Assembly: GCA_025354565.1 (NCBI GenBank)
Contig: JANXMQ010000219.1
Span: 1 to 39,059, forward strand
DNA length: 39,059 bases
Source: Akkermansiaceae bacterium
GTDB taxonomy: Bacteria > Verrucomicrobiota > Verrucomicrobiia > Verrucomicrobiales > Akkermansiaceae
Direction of reading: 5' to 3'
In this document: positions 14,683-23,372 of the stretch, piece by piece
Layout of the letters: each line of letters starts with the position of its first letter
Position numbering within the stretch: position 1 is the stretch's first letter
The notes under the pieces: model-generated
Databases searched by the model: none
What the model was told of the DNA's origin: nothing
Seen by the model: only the letters and a program-made list of their open reading frames with translations
Program-made: the position numbers and the translations under genes

Positions 14683-15535
14683 CCTTAATCAAATCCGTCA
14701 TGTGTCCGCCGCGCGCGGTCACCCATTTGCCCTTGCGAATGACTTGGGTGAAACCGAGGCCGCTGCCCGCCGCCGCCGTGAAAACCTCCCAAGCCTGAGT
14801 GGCGAGGATACCGGAAACGATCAGGTCGCCACCGGGCGCGAGGGATTTCGCGATGACCGGCCAGGCTTCGATCAGGATGGTGGAAAATAAATTGGCCAGC
14901 ACCACGTCGTAGCCCATTTTGCGTGGCTTCCATTTCAGCACATCCTGCTCCCGCATGAGGATTTCCGGCGTGCCGTTGCGCTCGATGTTCCGCACGCCGA
15001 CCGCGACGGCGAAGGGATCGAAATCACAGGCGAAGGTCTCACCCGCGCCGAGTTTACGCGCGGCGATGGCGAGCACGCCGGTGCCGGTGCCGAGGTCCGC
15101 AACCGTCCAGACGCTGCCTTTACGAGAGCGGGCGACATCGACTAACAGCCGCAGGCAGGTCGAGGTGGTGGCATGATCGCCAGTGCCGAAGGCCATTTCC
15201 GGCGGAATCACGATGATCTCACGCCGAGGATGCGCCTGCTTGAGCGCGGCGAGTTCCTTGGGTCGGTTTTCCGCCGTGAGGACGAACACATCCCGCACCT
15301 TCAGCGGGCGCGGCGGGGCGACGGGTTTGTTCCACTCCGCATTGGCCATTTTCCGAACGCTGCCACCGAACTGCGCGACGATGGCGTCGGCCTCTGCCTG
15401 CGAGCCGCAGAACAGCCGGATGCGGATCGACTGGCCGCCCTTGATCAACTCGATGACCAGATTCGGATTTCCCGCAAACCGCTCTTCCCATGCATCCAGC
15501 CACTTCGCGGCGGAGAGTTTCGACCAGACAAACAT
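14678..15535 (-). CDS. prmA: ribosomal protein L11 methyltransferase
   Basis: SAM-dependent methylation of ribosomal protein L11. The 285-aa protein has the PrmA linker motif PPEMAFGTGDHATT at 111-124 and the SAM site DLGTGTGVLAIAARKLGA at 147-164, with the acidic CDFDPFAV after it. The N-terminal third is the L11-binding domain and is poorly conserved, as usual. The post-II motif reads VLANLFSTIL rather than the more common NIL form. The gene starts 12 bases downstream of tRNA-Gly on the same strand and may be processed from a shared transcript; no Shine-Dalgarno sequence is visible. Confidence 0.9.
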   Translation of the reverse strand: MFVWSKLSAAKWLDAWEERFAGNPNLVIELIKGGQSIRIRLFCGSQAEADAIVAQFGGSVRKMANAEWNKPVAPPRPLKVRDVFVLTAENRPKELAALKQAHPRREIIVIPPEMAFGTGDHATTSTCLRLLVDVARSRKGSVWTVADLGTGTGVLAIAARKLGAGETFACDFDPFAVAVGVRNIERNGTPEILMREQDVLKWKPRKMGYDVVLANLFSTILIEAWPVIAKSLAPGGDLIVSGILATQAWEVFTAAAGSGLGFTQVIRKGKWVTARGGHMTDLIKE

Positions 15536-15547
15536 AGGGTGGGAAAA

Positions 15548-15622
15548 TGGAGCGGGCGATGAGATTCGAACTCACGACATCCACCTTGGCAAGGTGGCGC
15601 TCTACCACTGAGCTACGCCCGC
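15548..15622 (-). tRNA. tRNA-Gly (anticodon GCC)
   Basis: Full cloverleaf on the minus strand. The acceptor GCGGGCG pairs with CGCCCGC, the D arm is GCTC-AGTGGTA-GAGC, and the anticodon stem CCACC/GGTGG encloses TTGCCAA with anticodon GCC. The T loop is TTCGAAT. Discriminator T at 15551 is followed by an encoded CCA at 15550-15548. prmA starts 12 bases further on. Confidence 0.97.
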
Positions 15623-15731
15623 GTCGGGAAACGCGTGGGGGCGTTCTACACCGGGCGAAAGGCCGGGCAAGCCAAATTTTGCAAATTTTCCGTGTGTATT
15701 CGGTCGGCTCCGAGTTTTCTTTGCCGCCGCC

Positions 15732-16520
15732 ATGTCCGACAAGCTCGCAGAAATCATCGCCACCAAACATCGCGAAGTCGCCGCCCTGATGCCACGCGCT
15801 GCCCTACTGCGGGCCGGTGCGCTTCAACGCAATGATTTTGGCGGTTTCCGCGCTGCGCTGGATCGCGGCCCGGGCCGTCTCGGGGTGATCGCGGAGGTGA
15901 AAAAGGCCTCGCCCTCGGTCGGGCTCATTGACTCGAACTTCGATCCGGTTCGCCAGGCGCAGCGCTACCTAGACGGCGGTGCCTCCTGCCTCTCCATCCT
16001 CACTGACGTGGATTATTTCCAGGGTTCGCTCAGTTATCTCTCTCAGATTTCAAAATTTTCCGCCGCGCCGCTCCTGCGCAAGGATTTCACCATCCACGAG
16101 GTGCAGATCCACGAGGCCGTCGTCACCGGCGCGGATGCCATCCTCCTCATCGTCGCCGCGCTGGACGACGCCACGCTGCGGCGGCTATATGACGAGGCAA
16201 AATCTTTCCTGCTAGATGTGCTCGTCGAAGTCCACGACCTGCGGGAAATGGAACGCGCCCTCGAACTTGGGGCCGACCTGATCGGCGTGAACAACCGCAA
16301 TCTCAAGACATTTGCGGTCGATCTCGCCACCACCGAGGTGCTCGCCGAGGAAGTGCCGGACGATGTTTTGTTAGTTTCCGAGAGCGGCATCAAGACACTT
16401 GCTGACGCCCAGCGCGTGCTCGCTGCCGGGGCGAACGCGGTCCTGATCGGCGAGGCTCTGATGCGCGCCCACGATCCGTCGCGGGAAATCGAGGCCTATT
16501 TGGCGCTGGAAATCACCTGA
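15732..16520 (+). CDS. trpC: indole-3-glycerol phosphate synthase
   Basis: Closes the indole ring in tryptophan synthesis from CdRP. The 262-aa (beta/alpha)8 barrel has all the signature segments: AEVKKASPS with Glu55 and Lys57, LTDVDYFQGS, LLRKDF with Lys117, LVEVHD with Glu166, GVNNRNL near 185-191 and SESGI with Glu217. Length and start are normal. It stands alone: no trpD, trpF or other trp genes are in the window, so the pathway is dispersed in this genome. It is divergent from tRNA-Gly. Confidence 0.95.
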   Translation: MSDKLAEIIATKHREVAALMPRAALLRAGALQRNDFGGFRAALDRGPGRLGVIAEVKKASPSVGLIDSNFDPVRQAQRYLDGGASCLSILTDVDYFQGSLSYLSQISKFSAAPLLRKDFTIHEVQIHEAVVTGADAILLIVAALDDATLRRLYDEAKSFLLDVLVEVHDLREMERALELGADLIGVNNRNLKTFAVDLATTEVLAEEVPDDVLLVSESGIKTLADAQRVLAAGANAVLIGEALMRAHDPSREIEAYLALEIT

Positions 16521-16663
16521 GATTAAGCAATTACCGCTTTCCAAATGTCTAGATTCTGTGTCATGCTTTGGTTGCAATCCCATTGGTGAAATTTGACTTC
16601 CTGAAATTTCGAGTAACTTATCAGGATTTGCAGCATTTAATGCCGGACGTCCGGTCCGTATTC

Positions 16664-18289
16664 ATGAAAAACCCCCTTCGGCATCTTCTCTCGATATTCA
16701 TCGTCGTATTCTGCGGCGTATGCGGCTGGTGGCTTGCCCATGATTTGGGGGAATCGCTAGCAAAACGGCCACGGAGCCGACCCATTGCGAAGGTGCCGAC
16801 CCCGCCTGCGGAATCGCTTCCGCGCCCGTGGCGGCCCGTCAACCGGGATGAGTTCAAGGACAGCACCACGGTGGGAATTTTCGCCAGCAGCGTGCCGGAC
16901 GAGGTGATCCTGCGCTTTCCCACCGAGGAATCTTATGACGCTTTCCTTTTCAGTCTCGCCGACGGCAAGATCCATCTGGTGGATCAGTTAGATCGCCTGC
17001 GCGCCGTCCGCCTGGGCTACGACGCGTGGACGGACCTTTCCAATCTGCTAGATGGCGAAAACATTGTCGCCTATGATTCGCTGCCTGCTGATCCCACACC
17101 GAGTCCTGCGGCAGTGTCGCAGCAGGCGGGATTGGTCGGTTTTGGTGGCGCGTTATTGCCGTGGCTCGGCGTGACAGAGGACAATTCGCGCTGGGGAGCT
17201 GGAGTGAAAATCGCCGTGCTCGATACGGGTATTGTGGCAAATTCCGCCCTTCCCGGTCTCCGCACATCCGTCGAAATCACGCCCTTCCCTCGTGATTTGA
17301 ACAAAACCAATGGCCACGGTACTGCCGTTGCCTCGCTGATCGCCAGCAACGACCCCGCCGCCCCCGGCGTCGCCCCGGCAGCGGAACTCGTCTCCATCCG
17401 CGTGGGCGATGAATCGGGCAAAGCAGACTCCTTCGCCCTAGCTGCGGGCATCCTCGCTGCGGTCGATTGTGGGGTGCAGATCGTCAACATTTCCATGGGC
17501 ACCACCGAGAACAACCCGCTCATCGAGGAAGCTGTCGCGTTTGCCCATGAGCATAACGTCTTGATCGTCGCTGCTTCTGGAAATTCCGAGGGCGCCGATG
17601 CGACTTACCCCGCTGCCTATCCCAGCGTCATCAGCGTCGGTGCCGTCGATGCCAGCGGCGAGCATCTGGATTTTTCCAACTACGGCACTTACCTCTCGCT
17701 CACCGCCCCCGGTTACGCCCTCGACACCGTATGGCCCGGCAACCGCTACGCCAGCATCAGCGGCACCTCGGCCAGTGCGCCGATCGTCAGCGGAGCCATC
17801 GCCGCCACCATGTCAAACGGCGGCGGCGTGACCATGAGCGCCAGCAAGGCAGCCGAAATCGTCATGCAATACTCGAACGAGGCTGGCATCCCCGGCCCGG
17901 ATTCTGAATACGGTGTCGGTATCCTCGATCTCGGCCGGGTCATGAGTCGCGCCATCCCTGGCATTGTCGATGCCGCCATCACCCACCATCGCATCGTGAA
18001 ATCCAGCGATCCCGCCAGCGGTGATGAAATTCAAGTCACCGTGCAAAACCGTGGCACCGCCATCCTCGTCAAGACGCTGGTGGAAATGAAGACCCCCTTC
18101 GGCACCCGGAAATTCAACGCTTCCATGCTCGCTCCCGGTGCCATTCAGACTTTTTCCATGCCCGTCCGCCTTGGTGGTCTGCCGAAAAACTCGCCGATCC
18201 TGGTGTCCTCCACGCTCACGCTCGGCACCCCCGGCCAAGACATCACTCCGCGCAACAATCAGCGCAGCGAGACGCTCTACGTGCGGTGA
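16664..18289 (+). CDS. subtilisin-like serine protease (peptidase S8), membrane-anchored or secreted
   Basis: A 541-aa subtilase with the full triad, numbering from ATG 16664: Asp187 in IAVLDTGI, His218 in NGHGTAVASLIAS, Ser369 in ISGTSASAPIVSGA, and oxyanion Asn307 in AASGNSEG. A hydrophobic helix at about 8-26 after MKNPLR is either a signal anchor or a signal peptide. Residues 60-150 look like an inhibitor-type prodomain. A C-terminal beta domain (about 450-541) with VTVQNRGTAILVK resembles CARDB-type adhesion modules. The frame is open to TTG 16568, but the hydrophobic segment fits ATG 16664 better; ATG 16640 is also possible. A TTGACT at 16593-16598 may be a -35 box. The substrate is unknown. 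Confidence 0.88.
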   Translation: MKNPLRHLLSIFIVVFCGVCGWWLAHDLGESLAKRPRSRPIAKVPTPPAESLPRPWRPVNRDEFKDSTTVGIFASSVPDEVILRFPTEESYDAFLFSLADGKIHLVDQLDRLRAVRLGYDAWTDLSNLLDGENIVAYDSLPADPTPSPAAVSQQAGLVGFGGALLPWLGVTEDNSRWGAGVKIAVLDTGIVANSALPGLRTSVEITPFPRDLNKTNGHGTAVASLIASNDPAAPGVAPAAELVSIRVGDESGKADSFALAAGILAAVDCGVQIVNISMGTTENNPLIEEAVAFAHEHNVLIVAASGNSEGADATYPAAYPSVISVGAVDASGEHLDFSNYGTYLSLTAPGYALDTVWPGNRYASISGTSASAPIVSGAIAATMSNGGGVTMSASKAAEIVMQYSNEAGIPGPDSEYGVGILDLGRVMSRAIPGIVDAAITHHRIVKSSDPASGDEIQVTVQNRGTAILVKTLVEMKTPFGTRKFNASMLAPGAIQTFSMPVRLGGLPKNSPILVSSTLTLGTPGQDITPRNNQRSETLYVR

Positions 18290-18322
18290 AGAGGCGCATT
18301 CTAGTTTGCCTGAACGCCCGCC

Positions 18323-21121
18323 TCACTTGGTCTTTGGGTTTGTCGGTTTCGTGTTGATGGGATCTTCGGCGGTGCCGACATCATCGCCCGGCTTCATCGG
18401 TCCCGCTTTCATCGGCTCAAGACCCTGAGTGAAAACGGCGGAAACGGTCGTCAGCACTTTGCCATCGTGAAAGGCGGCGGCTTTTACTGTCGTGGTGGCG
18501 GTCAATTTTAGCGGATTTTGGTAAAGTGGCGAATTCGCGTCAGGCGTCGAACCGTCGGTGGTGTAGCGGACTTGCGGTGCTGGCTGGGATAAATTGCCGC
18601 GCAACGCCACCCGCTCGCAGGCGAGATTCACCGCGACTTCCTTGTCAAAATAAGGCGAGCCCAGAGCCGCGAGTGACGTCACTTCGATCGGGCCGGTCTC
18701 CCCATCTTTTCCTGAGTAGAAACCGCGAGCCAAGCCATTGAACACTTTGCGGGCGGTTTCGCGCTGTGGCGTGATGTCCACCGGGTCACCATTTTCTCCG
18801 CCTAACCAACGCGCGGGACCGGTGACTGTTAGTGCAACGACCTGATCGGCCTCGGGAACAAGCGTCCCTTTGTTGTCGCGCACGGCGAGGGACACGAGGG
18901 CAAGGTCGTGGCGGTCGGGCTGTAGATTCGCGTTGTCAGTTAGAACTTCGAGTTTCGCTGGCGCATCGGCCGTGTACTGGATGGTTTCCGCGATCGCTTT
19001 GCCATCGCGATAGGCCACGGCTTTGAGTTCGCCGGGTTGATACGTCACTTGCCACACCCGCTCAAAAAGTTCCGAGCGTGGTTTGCGCCCGAGCGATTTT
19101 CCATCCTGAAATAATTCCACTTCCTCCGCGTTGGCATAGGCGACTACGGGAATTGTTTTCCCTTCCAGCCCCGGATGCGTCCAATGGGGAAGCAGATGCA
19201 CCATCGGCTTGGTGGTCCAGATACTCTGATAGAAATAGTACTGGTCCTTGGGAAATCCTGCCAGGTCGATCACGCCAAAGTTAAATTCGCGCGCCAGCGA
19301 TTCCCGGCCTGACCAACCGGACTCGCCGAGATAATCGAAGGCCGTCCAGCGAAACTCACCCATGACCCACGGACGCGACGAGGTGCGCTGCCAGCAATTG
19401 CGCGCTAACAGGCGACGTCCGCAATTGTCATAAGAGGAGCGATACGCGGTATGCCCGCCGCTGAAAACTTCCGGGCGGGCGTAATCCGGTAGCGGGTCCA
19501 TCGGCTTGAACATCTCGTTCATCGTGCGGTAAAAGCCGCGCGTTTGAAACGTGTGCGGCTCTTCGGTCATCACGATCGGAGTTGTCGGATGGTCACGGTG
19601 ATAATTTTCCAGCACGGAATCTTTTTCCACAATGCCGCCGTTGAAGCCTGCCACGTCCACGCCGTTGATCACCGCGCCGCCGGTGGTGGGTCGGGTGGTG
19701 TCGAGGTTGTGGATGAGCGCGGTGATGTTGTTCGTGTCATCCATGCCAGTCTCGTTGCCGATGCTCCAAAAGATCACGCAGGGATGATTGCGGTCACGGC
19801 GCACCCAGTCGGTCACGTCGCGCTGCCACCATTCCGTGAAAAATCGCGCACCGTAATCCTCGGCGGCCTTCCGGTGCCAACCGTCGAAAATTTCATCCAT
19901 CACGAGAAATCCCATGCGATCGCACAAGTCATAGAACGCTGGCAACTGCGGATTGTGGGCGACACGGATGGCATTGCAGCCCATGACCTTGAGCTGGTGT
20001 AAGCGGCGTTCGAGCAAGGCCTCGGGCATCGCCGCGCCCACGGGGCTGCCGCCTTGATGATCGCAGACGCCTTGAAGTTTGATCGATGTGCCGTTGAGAA
20101 AAAATCCGGCGTTTGCATCAAATCGCAGGTTGCGGATGCCGAAGGGTGTCGTCGCGTCCGCCATCACCTTGCCTGCCGACAGCACCCGTGTTTTAAGTAA
20201 ATAAAGCGCGGGCGTGTCCATCGACCAAAGCGCGGGTTGAGCGACTTCAATTAACGACTCAACAGTCCGGGTTTCGCCCGCCGCCACGCTGGCATTGGAA
20301 GAAGCTTTGCCCACGCTGCGTCCGGTAGGCGCGATGATTTCGTAACGCACTTCCACGCCAGCATTGGTGGCCGAGGCATTGCTCACTTCCACGCTCGAAC
20401 TAACAGTCGCCGATTCCGCGCTGACTGCCGGGGTTTTCACAAAGATGCCTGATTGCGGGATGTGAATCAAATTGTTAGCGAGCAATTGGACATGACCATA
20501 GATCCCGCAGCCGTGATACCACCGCGCACTGGGTTCACGCGAATTATCTGCCCGCACGGCCACCACATTGCGCCCCGGTTTCAGTTGCGCCGTTATGTCG
20601 CAGGTGAACGAGCTGTATCCGTAAGGTCGGCCACCAACACGCTCGCCATTGAGCCACACGTCACTATTCATATAAATGCCTTCAAATTCCAGTGTCACCA
20701 ATTTCCCCGTCCATGAGGCAGGCATTTCAATCACGCGCCGATACCAGCCGACGCCTGACGGTAGATAGCCACACAGTTGGGCGGTCGGGTTGCTCGCGCT
20801 ATAGTTTCCCTCGATGCTCCAATCATGCGGCACATCGAGCGCCCGCCATGCGCTGTCGTCGAACCCTGAGTTTTTCGCATCGGGGACATCGCCCAAATTA
20901 AAACGCCAGCCGGGGTCCAAGGACATCGCTGGAGCTTGCGTTTCACTTGGTAGGTCGTTGGCAAGCGCGGTGGCAATTCCGTATGCAAGTCCGATTGCTC
21001 TCAGGGTAAGTCTTGTCAGATTCGTGAGGTGCGGTTTTTTAAAATGAGTCACCGTGATCGTGGAGTAATTCAGTTGGATGGGCCGGGTTGAAAATGAACC
21101 ACGCTTCCATGGGGTTGCCAT
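18323..21121 (-). CDS. glycoside hydrolase family 2 (beta-galactosidase-like), secreted
   Basis: A 932-aa glycosidase. Domains in order are an N-terminal export segment (about 30-55), a GH2 sugar-binding jelly roll (about 68-215, with GVGWYRR and EGIYMNSDVWLNGERVG), an Ig-like domain (about 220-325) and a TIM barrel (about 330-620). The acid/base Glu457 is in FWSIGNETG and the likely nucleophile is Glu520 in VMTEEPHTFQTRGFY. A DUF4982-like domain follows (ANAEEVELFQDGKSLGRK), then a big-group Ig domain, and finally a chitobiase C-terminal-like module (RYTTDGSTPDANSPLY). This layout is typical of polysaccharide-degrading Bacteroidota and Verrucomicrobiota. Its ATG at 21121 overlaps the stop of the upstream gene (TGATG). 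GTG 21052 would give a shorter, cleaner signal peptide and is a real alternative. Confidence 0.9.
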   Translation of the reverse strand: MATPWKRGSFSTRPIQLNYSTITVTHFKKPHLTNLTRLTLRAIGLAYGIATALANDLPSETQAPAMSLDPGWRFNLGDVPDAKNSGFDDSAWRALDVPHDWSIEGNYSASNPTAQLCGYLPSGVGWYRRVIEMPASWTGKLVTLEFEGIYMNSDVWLNGERVGGRPYGYSSFTCDITAQLKPGRNVVAVRADNSREPSARWYHGCGIYGHVQLLANNLIHIPQSGIFVKTPAVSAESATVSSSVEVSNASATNAGVEVRYEIIAPTGRSVGKASSNASVAAGETRTVESLIEVAQPALWSMDTPALYLLKTRVLSAGKVMADATTPFGIRNLRFDANAGFFLNGTSIKLQGVCDHQGGSPVGAAMPEALLERRLHQLKVMGCNAIRVAHNPQLPAFYDLCDRMGFLVMDEIFDGWHRKAAEDYGARFFTEWWQRDVTDWVRRDRNHPCVIFWSIGNETGMDDTNNITALIHNLDTTRPTTGGAVINGVDVAGFNGGIVEKDSVLENYHRDHPTTPIVMTEEPHTFQTRGFYRTMNEMFKPMDPLPDYARPEVFSGGHTAYRSSYDNCGRRLLARNCWQRTSSRPWVMGEFRWTAFDYLGESGWSGRESLAREFNFGVIDLAGFPKDQYYFYQSIWTTKPMVHLLPHWTHPGLEGKTIPVVAYANAEEVELFQDGKSLGRKPRSELFERVWQVTYQPGELKAVAYRDGKAIAETIQYTADAPAKLEVLTDNANLQPDRHDLALVSLAVRDNKGTLVPEADQVVALTVTGPARWLGGENGDPVDITPQRETARKVFNGLARGFYSGKDGETGPIEVTSLAALGSPYFDKEVAVNLACERVALRGNLSQPAPQVRYTTDGSTPDANSPLYQNPLKLTATTTVKAAAFHDGKVLTTVSAVFTQGLEPMKAGPMKPGDDVGTAEDPINTKPTNPKTK

Positions 21122-21576
21122 CAGAGCAAAGTATATTCCACGGCATTGATGACCGGGACGGCGCCTGAGACCTGCTGTTTGTAAAAGAAGAGTAAAACGC
21201 CCATTGGCGTGCCGGGGGCACTTTTATAAATCAAACTGGTGTCGGGTGTCGCAAGAGTGCCGGATATCGGCTTGGCGTAATCGTTTTCCGTGGCAGTCCC
21301 GGTCTTGAATGGGATTGAGAAGCCGGGACCCGTTAGCTGACCTTTGGCACCGATGGTGAATTTGATTTTTTGGCCATTGGCGAATTTCGGAATTCCGGTC
21401 GGAATTGCGACGTTTTGCGTGACAGTCGAGCCTTTGATTCGCTCACTGGTGTGAGTTTTCACGGTGAAGGTGAAAGTCTTGCCCGGAGCGAATCCGCCGA
21501 AGATGGCGGCTTGAATTTGGGCCAGCGGGAATAGTGAACTGACGGTGATGAGCATCTGAAGAAATAATTTTTTCAT
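21121..21576 (-). CDS. small secreted protein, unknown, coupled to the GH2 gene
   Basis: A 151-aa protein with a clear signal peptide (MKKLFLQMLITVSSLFPLAQIQA) and a mature part rich in Thr, Gly and Lys with alternating hydrophobic residues, suggesting an all-beta fold. Landmarks are GGFAPGKTFTFTVKT near the mature start and an aromatic end (LLFFYKQQVSG...EYTLL). No family recognised. Its stop and the start of the GH2 glycosidase overlap as TGATG, so the two are probably translated together, and this gene is the first of the pair. A role beside the glycosidase is an inference from that coupling only. Confidence 0.7.
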   Translation of the reverse strand: MKKLFLQMLITVSSLFPLAQIQAAIFGGFAPGKTFTFTVKTHTSERIKGSTVTQNVAIPTGIPKFANGQKIKFTIGAKGQLTGPGFSIPFKTGTATENDYAKPISGTLATPDTSLIYKSAPGTPMGVLLFFYKQQVSGAVPVINAVEYTLL

Positions 21577-21603
21577 AGAATTTAATGGCTCGATCAGGTT
21601 GAA

Positions 21604-21633
21604 GCATTAGCAATTCTAAACAAATCGCGTCAA
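21604..21633 (-). promoter_or_regulatory. possible promoter of the secreted protein / GH2 pair
   Basis: On the minus strand TTGACG (21633-21628) matches a -35 box at 5 of 6 positions and TAATGC (21609-21604) is a weak -10 with an 18-base spacer. It lies about 30 bases before the ATG at 21576. Position supports it more than sequence does. Confidence 0.3.
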
Positions 21634-21659
21634 GTCCATAGTGCCAAATTCTGAGACCC

Positions 21660-21689
21660 ATCACGCCCGGCTTGGGCGTGTGATTTTTT
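21660..21689 (+). terminator. terminator-like hairpin with no gene upstream
   Basis: CACGCCC-GGCTT-GGGCGTG (21662-21680) followed by TGA and T6 (21684-21689) has the form of an intrinsic terminator on the plus strand. The nearest upstream plus-strand gene ends 3.4 kb away, at 18289. It lies 50 bases before the TPR gene, so it may be a leader attenuator or the end of an unannotated short transcript. Confidence 0.5.
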
Positions 21690-21738
21690 GGATGCTGAAT
21701 GTTTGCCAAGCGCGGAGGATTGTTTCATTCTCACCGCG

Positions 21739-22203
21739 ATGGTTGTGACAAAAACGTTACGTGCGGCGGCTGGATGGCTCGAACTTGGGCTGGCAGACGA
21801 GGCCCTTTACGAGCTACAGGCGCTACCGGCGGAGGTGCAGAGACTGAGGGCGGCGTTGGAACTGAAGCTGGCGGCACAGATGGATCGCGAGCAATGGAAC
21901 GCCGCCTCCGAGACGGCACGCCTGCTGTGCCTGAAGGCGGAGGATGTGCCGGAATTTTTCCTGCGCGCCGCATTCTGTCTGCACGAGACAGGGGATACGC
22001 TGGCGGCTTGCAACCAACTGCTGCGCGGCCCGAAGGAGTTGTTTGAAATGGCGATTTTTCACTACAATCTGGCCTGCTATCTTTGGACGCTGGGCGAGGG
22101 ACCACGCGCCCGCAGCCACCTGAAACAGGCGATCGAGATGGATGAGGAATTTCTGGAAACCGCGCGGAAAGATCGGGATTTGGTGGGAATCGGGGCGTTG
22201 TGA
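21739..22203 (+). CDS. tetratricopeptide-repeat-like protein
   Basis: A 154-aa all-helical protein with Ala/Leu/Glu-rich helix pairs. One TPR-like pair is seen near the start (AAAGWLELGLADEALYELQAL) and a clear one near the end (IFHYNLACYLWTLGEGPRARSHLKQAIEMDEEF, residues about 111-143). The helices between (WNAASETARLLCLKAEDVPEFFLRAAFCLHETGDTLAACNQLL) fit two more. No signal peptide, so it is probably a cytoplasmic protein-binding module of unknown partner. The open frame reaches back to TTG 21688 but ATG 21739 avoids an atypical N-terminus. Confidence 0.75.
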   Translation: MVVTKTLRAAAGWLELGLADEALYELQALPAEVQRLRAALELKLAAQMDREQWNAASETARLLCLKAEDVPEFFLRAAFCLHETGDTLAACNQLLRGPKELFEMAIFHYNLACYLWTLGEGPRARSHLKQAIEMDEEFLETARKDRDLVGIGAL

Positions 22204-22400
22204 ATGGCTGGTTTCTGCGAGTTCTGGGCAGGGCCTTCCATTCGGGAGAGATCGCCTCAAAATTGCCTTCAAAGAGGTTTTTACCGCCAAAACGCCATGG
22301 AAGAGATGTTTTGGAGACAGGAGCATCGCTAACTGGCAATTTCTTTTTCTGAACATGGCGCTCTCGGCGTCTTGTCGGTGAAAAATTCCTCAAACGATGC

Positions 22401-22458
22401 GAACTCCGTCCCGTTATGATCCCTAATGGAGGGATCTTGGAGTTCGGGTGCCTTTTTT
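22401..22458 (+). other. nested hairpin ending in a T run: terminator or small RNA 3' end
   Basis: An outer stem GAACTCC/GGAGTTC (22401-22407 with 22439-22445) encloses an inner stem GATCCCT-AATGG-AGGGATC (22418-22436). A T6 run ends at 22458 after a short CGGGTGCC spacer. The site lies in a 282-base gene-free stretch between the TPR gene and convergent yicC, about 200 bases from the TPR stop. That is far for a simple terminator and leaves room for a small RNA. The rest of the stretch shows no ORF or repeat that I can support. Confidence 0.45.
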
Positions 22459-22485
22459 CGGCTTAAAATTTTCGGCTAGATCGAG

Positions 22486-23361
22486 TCACTCGACGTTCTG
22501 CACCTGCTCGCGGATTTTTTCCAGCTCCGTCTTCGCTTCGACAATGGTCTGGGCGATGGAGGCGTCGTTGGCCTTGGAGCCGATGGTGTTGAACTCGCGG
22601 AAGAGTTCCTGACAGAGGAAGTCGAGAGCGCGGCCGGGTGGCTCGGCGGCGTCGAGGTATTCGCGGAATTTCGCGAAGTGGGAGGCGAGACGAGTGACTT
22701 CCTCGCTGACATCGCATCGGTCGGCGAAGAGGGCAATTTCCTTGGCGACACGTTCATCGGCGGGATCGAGATCGAGGCCGGCCTCGCGGAGGCGCTTGGT
22801 GAGGAGTTCGCGTTGGCGGAGCGGTCGGCCGGGTGCTTCGGACTCGATTTTTCCAACGAAGGAAATGAGGACACCGAGGCGGGCGATGAAGTCCGCCTTG
22901 AGATCCGAGCCTTCGCGTTCGCGCATGGCGGCGAGCTGGGTGAGAGCGTCAGTGAGGGCGGGTTCGATGGCGAGCCAGGCGGCCTCGGCATCGATTTCAG
23001 AGTTGCCTGCGGAAATGATGCCGGGCTGGCGCAAGTAGTCAGCAGCGGCGGGCGGCACGGAATGGCCCACGGTTTTTCCCAACTCGGCAAAGGCATTGGC
23101 AAAGGCCAGCGCCAGCGCGGAGTCGATTCGGAATGCGCCAGCGGCACCTTGGGCCTGCTCGACATTGATCGAGATCTGAATCCGGCCACGGGAAACGACA
23201 GCGAGAACGGCCTTGCGGATGCGGGCGTCGAGTTCGTTCAGCTCGCGCGGTGCCTGTACGACGACCTCGGCCTGCTTGCGGTTGACGGCGCTGATTTCCA
23301 CGGTGGCAAGCCACGCGTCCGTCGCCGCCGAACCCCGGCCAAATCCTGTCATCGAGTGCAT
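22486..23361 (-). CDS. yicC: YicC family endoribonuclease-like protein
   Basis: A 291-aa protein of the YicC/YloC (UPF0701) family, whose members include endoribonucleases acting in RNA turnover. The N-terminus SMTGFGRG and the two-domain layout match. The C-terminal DUF1732 part is diagnostic: CDVSEEVTRLASHFAKFREYL, then GRALDFLCQELFREFNTIGSKAND and the end EKIREQVQNVE. Length is normal. It is divergent from mnmA, and the short space between the two genes is almost filled by an inverted pair of heptamer arrays. Confidence 0.92.
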   Translation of the reverse strand: MHSMTGFGRGSAATDAWLATVEISAVNRKQAEVVVQAPRELNELDARIRKAVLAVVSRGRIQISINVEQAQGAAGAFRIDSALALAFANAFAELGKTVGHSVPPAAADYLRQPGIISAGNSEIDAEAAWLAIEPALTDALTQLAAMREREGSDLKADFIARLGVLISFVGKIESEAPGRPLRQRELLTKRLREAGLDLDPADERVAKEIALFADRCDVSEEVTRLASHFAKFREYLDAAEPPGRALDFLCQELFREFNTIGSKANDASIAQTIVEAKTELEKIREQVQNVE

Positions 23362-23372
23362 GGATGCAGGAT

